Source of the DNA: Beta vulgaris subsp. vulgaris | Taxonomy: Eukaryota; Streptophyta; Magnoliopsida; Caryophyllales; Amaranthaceae | Assembly (NCBI RefSeq): GCF_026745355.1 | Contig: NC_079208.1 | Span: forward strand, 23,910,494 to 23,974,493 | Reading direction: 5' to 3' | DNA: 64,000 bases | Shown here: positions 21,906 to 34,000 of the stretch, piece after piece | Position numbering within the stretch: position 1 is the first letter of the stretch | Layout of the letters: each line of letters starts with the position of its first letter | Program-made: the position numbers and the translations under genes | Notes under the pieces: generated by a model | Told to the model about the DNA's origin: nothing | Seen by the model: only the letters and a program-made list of their open reading frames with translations | Databases searched by the model: none

Positions 21906-22240
21906 CACCAAGCTTGATCCTAGGTACATTTAAATCTTCATCTAACCTTGTTCCTCTGGAACTCATTTAGCTTCTCTTGTATAGCGTTGATCCAATCAAC
22001 CTCCTTGAATGCTTCCATATGGTCCTTAGGTTCTGTGATAGACAGGAAAACGTGAAAATCACAAAAATTCTTCACTTTGGATCTCGTTTGAGTTCCCTTT
22101 TCAATATCACATATTATCAATTCTAAAGGATGATAATTTAGGTGTTTCCAAGGCTTTGGATCAAATCTTCTAGTTGCTTCTTGAGTTTCTTGTGATGGTT
22201 TATTCATATGATCTTTTCCTGGGTCACGAGTTCCTTGATC
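21906..22240 (-). pseudogene. pol: Integrase-RT linker of element B, left of the CACTA
   Basis: 101 codons (22243-21938) read QGTRDPGKDHMNKPSQ, then NYHPLELIICDIEKGTQTRS and FHVFLSITEPKDHMEAFK, ending QEKLNEFQRNKVR. This is the same lead-in as in the old element at 14842-15270. RT should follow but does not. The CACTA insertion at 22241 cuts the linker upstream; the other half starts at 35683. Confidence 0.8.
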
Positions 22241-22640
22241 CACTAGTGGAAAAATGAAGAAGCGCTGCGCTGAAAAAGGCCCTTAGGGCTGCGCTTTTTG
22301 ACAGCAGCCCTTTCAATAGCAGCCCTTCACTTTTTAAGTAGGGCTGTGCTTTTACCTAAAAAGCGCAGCCCTTCAAGTTTAGAAGGGCTGCGCTTTTTAG
22401 GTAAAAGCGTAGCCCTTCTAAGCTTGAAGGGCTGCAGCCTTCATGAGCCCTTCTTCTATGAAGGGCTGCGCTTTTTCAAAAAGCGCAACCCTTCTAAGTA
22501 AGAAGGGTTGCGCTTGTTACAAAAGCGCGGCCCTTCTAAGAAGAAGGGCTGCGCTTTATTCACAAGCGCAACCCTTCTTGCTTAGAAGAGCTGCGCTATT
22601 TGAAAAAAGCGCAGCCCTTCTTCTTTAAATTTTTTTTAAA
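22241..22640. repeat. Left TIR and subterminal palindromes of the CACTA
   Basis: After the 14-base TIR come about ten copies, in both orientations, of a unit like GAAGGGCTGCGCTTTTT or its complement AAAAAGCGCAGCCCTTC. Pairs form snap-back palindromes. In known CACTA elements such subterminal repeats bind TnpA; that role is inferred. The same unit fills 35360-35679. Confidence 0.88.
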
Positions 22641-22659
22641 AAAAATAAATTTTAAAAAA

Positions 22660-22975
22660 GACCCAGCACACCCACATCCCCTGCACACCCCATCCCACCC
22701 CCTGCACACCTAGCACACCCACCCAGACCACCCCTGCCCACCCCTGCACACCCCCCTGCCCACCCCTGCACACCCCCTGCCCACCCCTGCACACCCCCTG
22801 CCCACCCCCCTGCCCACCCCCAGCCCACCCCTGCACACCCCCTGCCCACCCCCTGCCCACCGGCCCCCTGCCACACCCCTGCCTCATCCCAGCCACACCC
22901 CTGCCACCAGCCCTGCACCCCCATCCCCAGCCCACCCAGCAGCCCCTACCACACCACCCCCACCCCCCACCCAAA
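22660..22975. repeat. C-rich minisatellite (CCCCTGCACACCCC type)
   Basis: Short units such as CACCCCTGCACACC and CCCCTGCCCACC repeat with variation over about 315 bases. The plus strand is almost free of G runs, so the minus strand could form G-quadruplexes. The long Gly/Trp/Cys-rich frame on the minus strand is a by-product of the repeat, not a gene. Confidence 0.8.
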
Positions 22976-23299
22976 ACCTCCCTTCGACAAAAAACAATAT
23001 TAAATGCAATAATATATGGCAAGTGGAGACAGGTAAATTAAATTCAAATATATATTTAATAATGTAAAAAGTGTACATAGAATTGATACAAACTAGTAGA
23101 TTCAAGCTAAAATGTATCATAAGCAATCATCGGTAAGGTGGGACGCCAACTTATCCCGAACTTCATCTATTTCTTCTTTGGTGAAGTTCCTCGAACTTGG
23201 TGTCGAATTATTATAAACCTTGCAAAACAACCAAGGAATAAACACATATATAAGAATTCAATCATTTTACCGTAGTTAGTAGTTCTAAAAATGACATAT

Positions 23300-24240
23300 A
23301 CCTTACTGAAATTCAATCAAAACCAAATGCAAGCCTAAAAGTCTACACACTAGTTATAATATGCCTCATATAATGATGTTCAAAGACAATGTGGGGTTAA
23401 ATGACTTGATAAGTACATTTTGGGAGCGAAAAGGCCAAAATAGGCCGGAAATGGCCTTTTCGTTCCCGAAATGCAACCAACAACAAATTAAAGCCTATGA
23501 ATCTAAAAACTAGTTACATTATACATCATTTAATCATGTTCAAAGAAAATTTGGGGTTAAATGACTTGATAAGTACATTTTGGGAGCGAAAAGGCCAAAA
23601 TAGGCCAGAAATGGCCTTTTCGTTCCCGAAATGCAACGAACAACAAATGAAAGCCTAAGAATCTACATACTAGTTATATTATGCCTCATATAATGATGTT
23701 CAAAGAGAATTTGGGGTTAAATGACTTCATAAGTATATTTTGGGAGCGAAAATGCCAAAATAGGGCGGAAATGGCCTTTTCGTTCCCAAAATGTACATAC
23801 TAGTTATATTATGCCTCATATAATGATGTTCAAAGAAAATTTGGGGTTAAATGACTTGATAAGTACATTTTGGGAGCGAAAAGGCCAAAATAGGCCGGAA
23901 ATGGCCTTTTCGTTCCGGAAATGTAACCAACAACAAATGAAAGCCTAAAAATCTACATACTAGTTATATTATGCCTCATATAATGATGTTCAGAGAGAAT
24001 TTGGGGTTAAATGACTTGATAAGTACATTTTGGGAGTGAAAAGGCCAAAATAGGCCGGAAATGGCCTTTTCGTTCCCGAAATGCAACAAACAACAATTGG
24101 AAACCTAATAATTTACAAAATAGTTACATTATGCCTCATATAATCATGTTCAAAATGAATTTGGGGTTAAATGAATCAATAAATATGATTTGGAAGCGTA
24201 AAAGCCAAAAATAGGCAGAAACTAACATATATACTAATTA
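23300..24240 (+). repeat. ~160-bp tandem repeats with a hairpin core, set 1
   Basis: The core GGGAGCGAAAAGGCCA recurs at about 23421, 23581, 23741, 23871, 24031 and 24190: six copies, spacing 160 except one of 130. In each, GGGAGCGAAAAGGCCA and TGGCCTTTTCGTTCCC form a 16-bp stem (one mismatch) around a ~14-base loop. The same unit recurs at 30010-30860 in the same orientation. Confidence 0.88.
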
Positions 24241-24649
24241 ATTAATAAATACGATTTCAGTCAAGTGTATTAGCAATGTTGAAGCCTTTTGTCTCCCTGC
24301 TCAAGATGTTAGACACTTGGTTATTTTTAATTATAGCCAGAAATTCCAGCTTGCTCTTAGAGACCATCATGCTTGAGTTTACCAATAGACTTTAAGCTCA
24401 TTATATTTTTGTAGAACTCGACTTCTACTTTATTTCCAACATCGGGATCTATTTTGTGTACATAAGTTTAATCTATTTCATTTAATTATATAAGTATCTA
24501 CGCAAATTATAATATATATCAAAATTATTTTTGTAATTGAAAAATTGACAATGCGATGGAGGGACAACTTTAATTAGTATATTTAGGTGCAGCTGTGCTG
24601 GTACAGGTTTAATCATAGATTCGAACAATAAATTTTAACGTAATTTTTA

Positions 24650-25053
24650 AAAATAGCGACGGCTACACATTGAATGGACGACGATTAGGCAGTCGTTGTA
24701 AGGAAATATATGTTGCCATGGAGTTGAACTTCAACGACGGCTGGATTATACGACGACAACTTAAAGCCGTCGGTAAAATCAATGAATGCTTTAAACTGTC
24801 GTTGTATTAACGACAGCCATAAACCGTCGTTGTCATGAAGTCAACGTCGGTTTCTCGAAACGGTCGCTAATTTTCCAAAAACCGTCGTTAATATTTTCAT
24901 CGACGGCCCAGTTGTCGTTGATTCCAATATTCGCGACCATCTGCACAGCGACAGCTGGGTAACGTCCGTTTGGCCGTCGCTAATTTATCAGCGACCGTTT
25001 TTACTATATCAATGACGGCTTTAAGCAGTCCTTGATCGTCTTTTCTTGTAGTG
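24650..25053. mobile_element. Right end of a second CACTA family (orphan)
   Basis: The block ends CTTTTCTTGTAGTG, the complement of a CACTACAAGAAAAG terminus. The ~390 bases before it are packed with CGACGGC/GCCGTCG motifs in both orientations, typical subterminal repeats of CACTA elements. The matching left terminus was not found in the window. It may be a truncated element or a recombined end within the larger CACTA. Confidence 0.65.
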
Positions 25054-26698
25054 CGATAGCACACATAAAGTAGAGACAATGCAAAGAAATTAAAATAGCC
25101 AGTTATGTAGACATCATTATGAATGGTACGTATACACAAACACATACATGAAATTACACATAATCTTAATGAGATTAATGAAGTTAAATATAAGTGTAAC
25201 CTTAAGGTTTTTCATATTACATTATTGTCTTAGAATCAAGCGTAATTCAATTGATAATTAAAATTATCTCCACATCCAATTACTTTCTACATGATGTTAA
25301 AAAGAAGTTAGTTCTGCTGCAACCACAATTCAAGTGAAAATAAAAAATATCTTTAGATGCAACAATAATCTACGTGATGTTCAAAAAAATGACAATAGAG
25401 ATAACTAAATTCATGTGACGTTAAATACATGTCTTTAGATACAACTAACTACAGTCGATGCTAAAACAAATGGCTTTAGAGACAACTAAATTCATGTGAC
25501 GCTAAATACATGGCATTAGAGACAACTAACTATAGTCGATGCTAAAACAAATGGCTTTAGAGACAGTAAATTCATGTGACGCTAAATACATGGCATTAGA
25601 GACAACTAACTACAGTCCATGCTAAAACAAATGGCTTTAGAGACAACTAAATTCATGTGACGCTAAATACATGGCATTAGAGACAACTAATTACAGTTGA
25701 TGCTAAAAAAAGGCTTTAGAATCAACTAAATTCATGTGATGCTAAATACATGGCTTTAGAAACAACTAACTACAGTTGATGCTAAAACAAATGGCTTTAG
25801 AGACAACTGAATTCATGTGATGCTAAATACATGGCATTAGAGACAACTAACTACAGTTGATGCTAAAAAAAAAGGCTTTAGAATCAACTAAATTCATGTG
25901 ATGCTAAATACATGGCTTTAGAAACAACTAACTACAGTTGATGCTAAAACAAATGGCTTTAGAGACAACTAAATTCATGTGACGCTAAATACATGGCATT
26001 AGAGACAACTAACTACAGTCGATGCTAAAACAAATGGCTTTAGAGACAGTAAATTCATGTGACGCTAAATACATGGCGTTAGAGACAACTAACTACAGTC
26101 CATGCTAATAAACAAATGGCTTTAGAGACAACCAAATTCATGTGACGCTAAATACATGGCATTAGAGACAACTAACTACAGTTGATGCTAAAAAAAGGCT
26201 TTAGAATCAACTAAATTCATGTGATGCTAAATACATGGCTTTAAAAACAACTAACTACAGTTGATGCTAAAACAAATGGCTTTAGAGACAACTAAATTCA
26301 TGTGACGCTAAATACATGGCATTAGAGACAACTAACTACAGTTGATGCTAAAAACAAGGCTATAGAATCAACTAAATTTATGTGATCCTAAATACATGGC
26401 TTTAGAAACAACTAACTACAGTTGATGCTAAAACAAATGGCTTTAGAGACAACTAAATTCATGTGATGCTAAAAATATGGATTTAGAGACAACTAATATC
26501 CATGTGATGCTAAAAACCTGGTTTTAGAGGCAACCAACATTCATCTGATGCTGAAATGTATCTTTAGAGGCACCTGAATATACTTGACACTAAAAACCAT
26601 ATAATTTAGAGGCAACCATGTTTATGTGATGGTAAAAAGGGGTTTTAGAGGCAAGTCGGCCAAATGATGTGCTTCTATAGCCAATTTTTTTTGTAGTG
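25054..26698. mobile_element. Tandem-repeat-rich CACTA end of a third family (orphan)
   Basis: From about 25400 to 26530 a ~41-bp unit alternates in two forms (one with AATTCATGTGAYGCTAAATA, one with ACTAACTACAGTYGATGC), giving an ~82-bp higher-order period. The block ends TTTTTTTTGTAGTG at 26698, complement of a CACTACAAAAAAAA terminus, directly against the Ulp1-like exon. The units weaken toward the terminus (26530-26650), as subterminal repeats do. No left terminus was found. Confidence 0.75.
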
Positions 26699-29318
26699 GT
26701 AGGTTTACGCATAGAATCAAAGTGGTAGGCTTCGTTGCGTAACAAACATATTGCAATCAGTGTCCAATGATTCCTACAACAATAAAATATAGTTATTATT
26801 AATCGTAGAACAACTAATAGGTCAATTTAGTTATAAGTAAAGTGAGTTTAAGAAGCATACGATTCAATGTAAGGAAGAAAAATGATCTTATATCCAAGAC
26901 GAGAACATCCTTTCAAAGAAGACTTGAGATAGTCTTTCAACTCCTTTTTGTTTCTTAAGCAACTGTCATCTCGTACTAAGCTTGGACATAACCAACCAAA
27001 CATTGGAGCACTAGATGCACGCAATTCATTGTATAATAGCCTGAGAAATCATATTGATTAAAAGAAAACTTACTTATTATGGAAGTTAGTTGGATTGAAA
27101 ACTACTTAATTAAGGCATATATATGTATATACTAAAGTATTACCTCATGAATGTTTGTATCATGGAAACATTCAACTCTTCCCCAAGTAAGAATTCTTTA
27201 ATATCAACCTTAGAAATGAAGGTCGATGTATCCTCAAAGTAGTGGAATTGGTGGTGCGACAACTGAATCTCAATCATTGCTTCATCGTCTACATCGCTAG
27301 CGCACTCATGTAGCCAAAAGCACGGAGAAGTAAGGCCTTGCACCACCTCGATCTCCGTAATGAGTGGACACTTTGCCATAGAAACATTTACTTTCTCCAC
27401 TGCATCACGTCGACCTTCCTGAGGTGAACATGTCTTCTTTCCCTTCCTGTCGGCCTTCCCCTAACCCTAGTAATTAGTTAAATTAAAAAGATATTACTGA
27501 CAATCATATATATATAGGAAGTATAAAAGAAAACAATATAATATATAGTGAATATCAGCGACTACCTGGTTGTGCAATCGTACCCGGTCCCTAGGGGGTT
27601 GTGCTTGGCCATAAGCAACGAGAATGAAACTGCCATGACCATCCCCTCGAGCTAATAGCTCACATGGTGTCTCTTCTTTTAATAAAAAACACTATTCATA
27701 GTTAGTATATGAAATAACATATATATATATAGTAAGAATTTCATGCATTTAAGAACAATAGTTGTGATATTAAGTGATTACCGTGAACGCCGGAACTGGA
27801 TCAGGCTGCGTAGGAACACTGCCCTGCTGGAGCACGAAAAGTCGGTAAGCCCATCTGCGCCAACATGGCGTTGAAATTCTGAGTCATCTCCGCTCTGAGC
27901 TCCTCCCGAATTTGGGCTTTCATAGCCTCCACATCTATGGAAGCTGCCGAATTGACACTGGAGGCACTGGATTTTGACGTAGAGGTGTATTGATCACCAT
28001 ACACCTTTCTCACCCCAAGGCGAACACCTCCTACGCCCCTCACATGTCCATATTGGTCCCGTCCTAAAGTCTCGTGTAAGGCATCAACTTGTCCTTTAGG
28101 AGTGAACTCACCAGTTGCCTCCTTTTCCTTCAAGCCAATCTACATAAGGATAAGAGAAAATGCTCGTGACCGCACAAGTTATATTATATATACCTTATCA
28201 AAAACTTATAATATGTACTTACAATGGCATTAGCTATCTGTTGTGTTCCGGGATCAGGCAAGACTCCCTGTCCCTTTGCATCAACCCCATGCATCGAACA
28301 CCACCAATCGAGCACTCTATCTGGTTGCCGAGGCTGTGCAACTGTCGTCGTAGAGATAGTGCCTGTTGCCATTGTCGACCCAATCGTGGGGTAATGGCTA
28401 TACATCCACGATCTCTCGCCTGCACGTACGACTGAGCACCCAGATGGTGATAGTACTTCCTAGCTTTTGCATTCGCGCTACTTTTCTCACGAGATGCCTG
28501 AAACACACAATTATAAACAAAGGTTAGGTGTTATACAATAATACTGGATCTAAGAGTTTTAAATCTTAGCAAGTAAAATATTCTTACAACAGCTTCCGGG
28601 GTTGTTTTTTGTGCAACAAATGTATGCCACTCCTCAGGTGTGATATGCCTCCATATCTGATATGGAAACTTGGAGGGCGCCTCAAATGATGTGTCCGGTG
28701 AAGCCTCAAAACCGATGTGTGTTTCTCCCCTGTATATTTTCTTCTTCTTTGTACCCACGACTTTTCGCCGCTTCGTGATCCACCCCGGCACTAACTTTGC
28801 CTTGAAGTCTCTGAATCTCTGGGCAACCGCGGATAGAAAGACATTCTTCTTGGCCTCATCATTTTCAATATTGAATTGATTCTACAAAAAACGCATTTCA
28901 TAAATTAGTAAATATTACATAGTATATTTCACTAAAGTGTTAAGAAAATGTTATTGTACGCGAAGCTTACCATAGTATCTTCCCAAATCATCTTTTTCAA
29001 AGACTCGGGCACCTCTTTCCATGAGTGGAGAATGGAGAGCTTATGCATGCAAATCCCAACTTTCATGGCATAATTTTGACACCATTTTCCACAAGGTTCC
29101 CCCAAATGATCGTACTCCAAAGTCATTAGGGTGGGTTTCCCTAGTGACTTTGTAGGTTCCCTTCCTTTTCTCTTTTTCGTCGCCAAGTTCTTACTTGGCC
29201 TTTGTGCATCTTTTTCTTCACGGCGAGCCTTAACCAATTCACCCCGCTCCTTTTGGTAATCGAAAGACTCATCCTCGGTAGTGTGTTCCGCACTCGTATC
29301 CGTATGCACCTCCGCCAT
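26699..29318 (-). pseudogene. CACTA TnpA-type gene fused to Ulp1-like protease, truncated
   Basis: Several exons can be placed on the minus strand by splice-like GT/AG borders. Exon 1 (29318 to ~28970) has GREPTKSLGKPTLMTLEYDH, then WKEVPESLKKMIWED. Exon 2 (~28881-28590) has NQFNIENDEAKKNVFLSAVA and WRHITPEEWHTFV. Later exons (28500-28220, 28143-27800) hold REKSSANAKARKYYHHLG and GEFTPKGQVDALHETLGRDQ, then a helical Glu/Met-rich end. This matches the plant TnpA family (Transposase_24). Further exons at 27680-27570, 27465-27130 and 27050-26855 lead to NHWTLIAICLLRN...FDSM (26773-26699). That is the His/Asp part of a C48 (Ulp1/SENP) cysteine protease. The catalytic Cys half is missing: the gene stops at the CACTA terminus at 26698. 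Frameshifts occur in exon 3, and a stop in exon 4. Confidence 0.72.
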
Positions 29319-29398
29319 GTCCCTGAAATTCTACAAACATACGCATTAATAAAAAAATCAAAAATTAAAATAAAAATTGAAATTGTACAAACATACGT

Positions 29399-30005
29399 AG
29401 TGGGGGGAGGGGAGTGAAGGGGTGTGCAGGGAGAGGGGGCAGGGGGAGGGCAGTGTGTGCAGCAGGGGAGGGGGCAGTGGGGTGGGTGCATGGGGGTAGG
29501 GGCTGGAGGGGGGCCAGTGGGGGTAGGGGCTTGGAGGGGGCAGTGTGGGTGGGTGCAGTAAGGGTGGGCAGTGGGGAGAGGGCTGAGAAGGGGTTGTGGT
29601 GTGGGGGCAGTGTGTGCAGCAAGGGAGGGGGGATGTGTGCAGCAGGGGGAGTGGGGGGGGTGTATGGGGTGGGCAGTGGGGGAGAGGGCTGGGAAGGGGG
29701 CAGTGGGGGTGGGGGCACTGTGTGCAGCAAGGGAGGGGGCAGTGGGGGTGGGGCTGTGTGCAGCAGGGAGGAGGGGGCAATGGGGATGGGGGTGTGCAGG
29801 GTTGTGTGCAGGGGGAGGGAGGGGAGGGGAGGTGAGGGGAGGGTTGTATGCAGGGACAAGGGCAGAGAGGGGAGGGGAGGGTTGTGTGCAGGGGCAGGGG
29901 CAGGGAGGGGAGAGGAGGGTTGTGTGCAAGGGCAGGGAGGGGAGGTGGTTGTGCAGTGGGCAGGGTGCAGAGGAGGGGAGGGGTGCATGTCAGTGGGGAG
30001 GGCAG
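29399..30005. repeat. G-rich minisatellite in the CACTA
   Basis: About 600 bases of GGGAGGGG, GCAGTGGGGG and GTGTGCAGCAGGG units on the plus strand. Long open frames exist in nearly all six frames because of the composition; none is credited as a gene. It lies upstream of the TnpA-type gene's first exon and next to hairpin-repeat set 2. The skew is opposite to the block at 22660-22975. Confidence 0.8.
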
Positions 30006-30009
30006 CAAA

Positions 30010-30870
30010 CAACAAATGCAACAAACAACAAATGCCTCATATAATAAGCATGTTCAAAGAAAAATAGGCCTAAAATCAAATTTATATTTCTCGAAATGCA
30101 ACAAACAACAAATGCAAGCCTATAACTCTACACAATAGTAACTTATACCTCATATAAGCATGTTCAAAGAGAATTTGGGGTTAAATGACTCAATAAGTAC
30201 GATTTGGGAGCGAAAAGGCCAAAATAGGCTCGAAATGCAACTAACAATGAATGAAAGCCTACAACTATACACACTAGTTACATTATACCTCATATAAGCA
30301 TGTTCAAAGAAAATTTGGGTTTAAATAACTCGATAAGTACAATTTGGGAGCGAAAAGGCCAAAATAGGCCCGAAATGGCCTTTTCGTTCCCGAAATGCAA
30401 CCAACCACAAATGAAAGCCTATAACTCATAACTAGTTATAATAACCTCATATAGCATGTTTAAAGAAAATTTGGGGTTCAATGACTCGATAAGTACGATT
30501 TGGGAGCGAAAAGCCAAAATAGGCCCGAAATGGCCTTTTGTTCCAAATCAACAACAAAAATGAAAGCCTATAATCTATACACTAGTTACATTATACCTCA
30601 TATAAGATGTTCAAAGAAATTTGGGGTTAAATACTCGATAAGTACGATTTGGGAGCGAAAAGGCCAAAATAGGCCCGAAAGGCCTTTTCGTTCCGAAATG
30701 CAACCAAAACAAATGAAACCTATAACTCTACACACTAGTTACATTAATATAAACATGTTAAGAAAATTTGGGTTAAATGACTCGATAAGTATATTGGGAG
30801 CGAAAAGGCCAAAATAGGCCTAAATTGACTTTTCGTTCCCGATATGCAACAAACAACAAATAAAGCGTCA
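30010..30870 (+). repeat. ~150-bp tandem repeats with a hairpin core, set 2
   Basis: The TGGGAGCGAAAAGGCC core recurs at about 30204, 30344, 30501, 30650 and 30795 (spacing 140-157), in the same orientation as set 1. Units carry more small deletions than set 1. A flanking partial unit extends to about 30020. The repeats lie between the two CACTA genes. Confidence 0.85.
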
Positions 30871-31099
30871 ACAATAGTTACAATTGGAGAAATTACACGA
30901 CCTGAGTTTATATCTCATTATTTATTGAGCTTCGCTTTTTTAGGATCCTCAAGTACATGTATCCCTTCCGTGTGATCTATAGCATATAGTTCTCGACATA
31001 TTCATCATCTTCCACACTAATATTAGGATAGGTAAAAGGGGGAAGGTCTCAAATGCCATATTCTTCCTCATTATCAACATCACCAATACGAGGATACTC

Positions 31100-34000
31100 C
31101 TTTTACCAGGTACAACAATTGACCACTTATGATCAGCAGGATCGATTACAAAAAATACTTGCTTACTTGTGATGCAATTACAAATGGCTCCTCAGTTTCC
31201 GTAGACGACTAAGGTCAACAAGATGAATCCGCAAGATCATCGTTTTTACACAACGTCGATTATCGTCAACCCACTGCAACACAAGAGGCAAATATTAAAA
31301 GTACAGTAGTCCACTCCATATTTCTTGTATTCGCCCATAATAGTTGCTTTCAGCATTACAGCGACTTATCTTTCGAGCTTGCATGTGTAGAAGCCACAAG
31401 TGAAACACCACTATTTTGTTGCGATCTTGACTTCAGATCTTGACGTTCAGTCCAAAACGTATACCCTTAATATCATAACCCTCATAAGAGCGTACAGTTC
31501 ACGAGGACCAAATGCTAACCACTTGACTGTTTCAGAACACTTTCATCCAAATCATTAGTACTCGTTTATGAAACCAATCAATGAAAGTCTTGTTATGCAT
31601 TTGCGTCAATGCCCTCACTCCTTTTCCAGGATTGCTAACACGTAATTCCTCCATATGTTCATGTAAATAAGGATGGACACTCGGTACGTGATGCAATACA
31701 AATAAGTGAGCTTGTTTACGCTTTTCTACGGAAGGTGTGATCAATTTTGAACCAATTGGACCCTTGCCCTCAAGTCTGCCCTCGTGTCGGGATGTCGGAA
31801 GTCCAACAGGATCAACACTAGCAAAATACTCAGCCACAAAATTACTGATCTCTTCACCCACAATCCCTTGAATTATACTACCTTCTGGTTGTGCAGGATT
31901 TCGAACTTTATCCTTCAAAGTTCCCATATATCTCTCAAAAGGATAGCACCACCTCAAAAACACTGGACCACACAGCTTAATTTCTCGAACTAGATGGACA
32001 ATGAGATGGACCATAATGTCAAAGAATGCGGGTGGGAAATACATCTCAAATTTGCATAGAGTTTCAACTACTCTGGCCTGCAAGGAATCGAGGGTCGGCG
32101 GGTCTAGGACTTTGCTGCATATTGTATGAAAAAATGAACACAGTTCTGTAATGGTGTGCATCACATGCTTTGAAAGTATCCCACGAATTGCAATCGGTAA
32201 GAATACTTGCATCATGACATGACAATCGTACGATTTCATACTCGATAACTTCAACTCCCCATTTAAGGTAACAAAGCGCTTCATATTCGATGAGTAGCCA
32301 ATAGGGACCTTAATGCCATACAATGACTCGCAAAAAATCTGTTTCTCTGCAAGCGACATCGTGTAGCAAGCTGGTGGCAAACAATTCTTCTCTGAATCCT
32401 CCACCTTTTTACTTTTCTGAGTTTCATCATTAACCCTTTCTTTTCCTATTTTCTTCTTCCTTCCGTCCCTTTTCTGAGCCCACAACTCTGGTCGAAGCCC
32501 CTCTTTTTCCAAGTAAAGTCGTGAGAATAGCTTCACAAACATTCTTCTCTATGTGCATGACATCCAAACAATGTCTGACCTTTAGATCTTTCCAATATGG
32601 GAGTTTCCAAAAAATGGACTGTTTTTTCCATAATCCTGTAGGTCGATCAACCTCACTAGCAGGTTTACCAAAGACTGTTTCAATGCCCTTCACCTGATTA
32701 TAAACTTCAGTACCAGTTAATGGTCTATGAGCAACTTCTTCTTCAACCGTCCCATCGAATGCCTTCTTCTTAAACCGATAGGGATGGTCGCGGCTGAGGA
32801 GCCTTCGTGTGCGCATATACACATGTTTGCAGCCCTTAAGGTGTGTAGATTTCATGTCATCTAAACAAATCGGGCAAGGTTGTTTTCCTTTAGTCTTATA
32901 CCCAGATAAGTTCCCATAAGCTGGATAATCGTTCATAGTACAAAAAAGCATGGCACGCAGAGTGAACATCTCATTAGCATACGCATCAAATACTAACACT
33001 CCTTCGTTCCACATCTTCTGTAAATCTTCAACAAGCGGCTGAAGGTATACATCTATGTCATTTCCAGGTTGTTTGGGCCCCGATATAAGAAGCGACACAT
33101 CATGTACTTGCGTTTCATGCACAACCAAGGAGGCAAGTTGTAAACCACTAAAACTACTGGCCATGTCTATGCTGCGAGCTGAGATTGCCAAAAGGGTTCA
33201 TGCCATCCGTACATAATCCAAGCCTCAGATTCCTATCCTCATTACCAAATGACTTATGCACCCTGTGATAGTTTTCCACTCAGGCGAATCAGCCGGATGC
33301 TTGAGCAGACCGTCTTTCTTCCTACGATCTGCATGCCACCTCAAATTCTTCGCATCTCCTTTAATTGAGAACATGCGCTTAAATCTAGGTATTATGGGTA
33401 GATACCACAACACCTTGGCTGGTGGTCCTTCACTACCTCCAGCTCCTTCACGCTTGTACCTCGACAATCCACAACGTGGACACTCATGTAAATGCTCATA
33501 CTCATTACGATAAAGCACACAATCGTTAGGACAAGCATGTATCCGCTCGTACTCTAAACCCAAAGGACACATCAGCTTCTTCGCATAATAGTACGACTTT
33601 GGCAGTTCATTTCCTCAGGGAGCATCTCAGCTAAAACTTCCAACAACGATGTGAAACTAGAGTCCGTCCAACCAGCGTTCGACTTAATGTTGAACAGTGT
33701 TACCACCACGGAAAGTTTGGTGTACTTTGTACAACCTGGATACAACGGCTTTTCAGCAGCCTGAGACATAGACTCAAAAATACGAGGTCGTCTACACGAC
33801 TGATCTTCAACCTCGTGTATCATCTCGTCTACCCGATCCCTATCTTCATAATCCAAATTCTCATCCCCTAACTCATCATCATCCTTCTTTTTTCTTCACA
33901 TACATCATTCTTTACTCCAGAGCTTCCCATATACCTCCCCTGCTCACCATGCCAAACCATACTGGTATTGAGGCCTAAACCCACGGCGAAAGACATGCTC

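Noticed and set aside
22636..23126. Gly/Trp/Cys-rich frames on the minus strand
   Set aside because: By-products of the C-rich minisatellite at 22660-22975.
25400..26530. CRISPR-like regular repeat array
   Set aside because: The units are contiguous tandem repeats without unique spacers, in a plant CACTA end.
29141..30138. Several overlapping frames of 100-260 codons, Pro/His/Thr-rich on one strand and Gly-rich on the other
   Set aside because: All are produced by the G-rich minisatellite, which lacks stop codons in most frames; no start context, domain or codon bias supports a gene.
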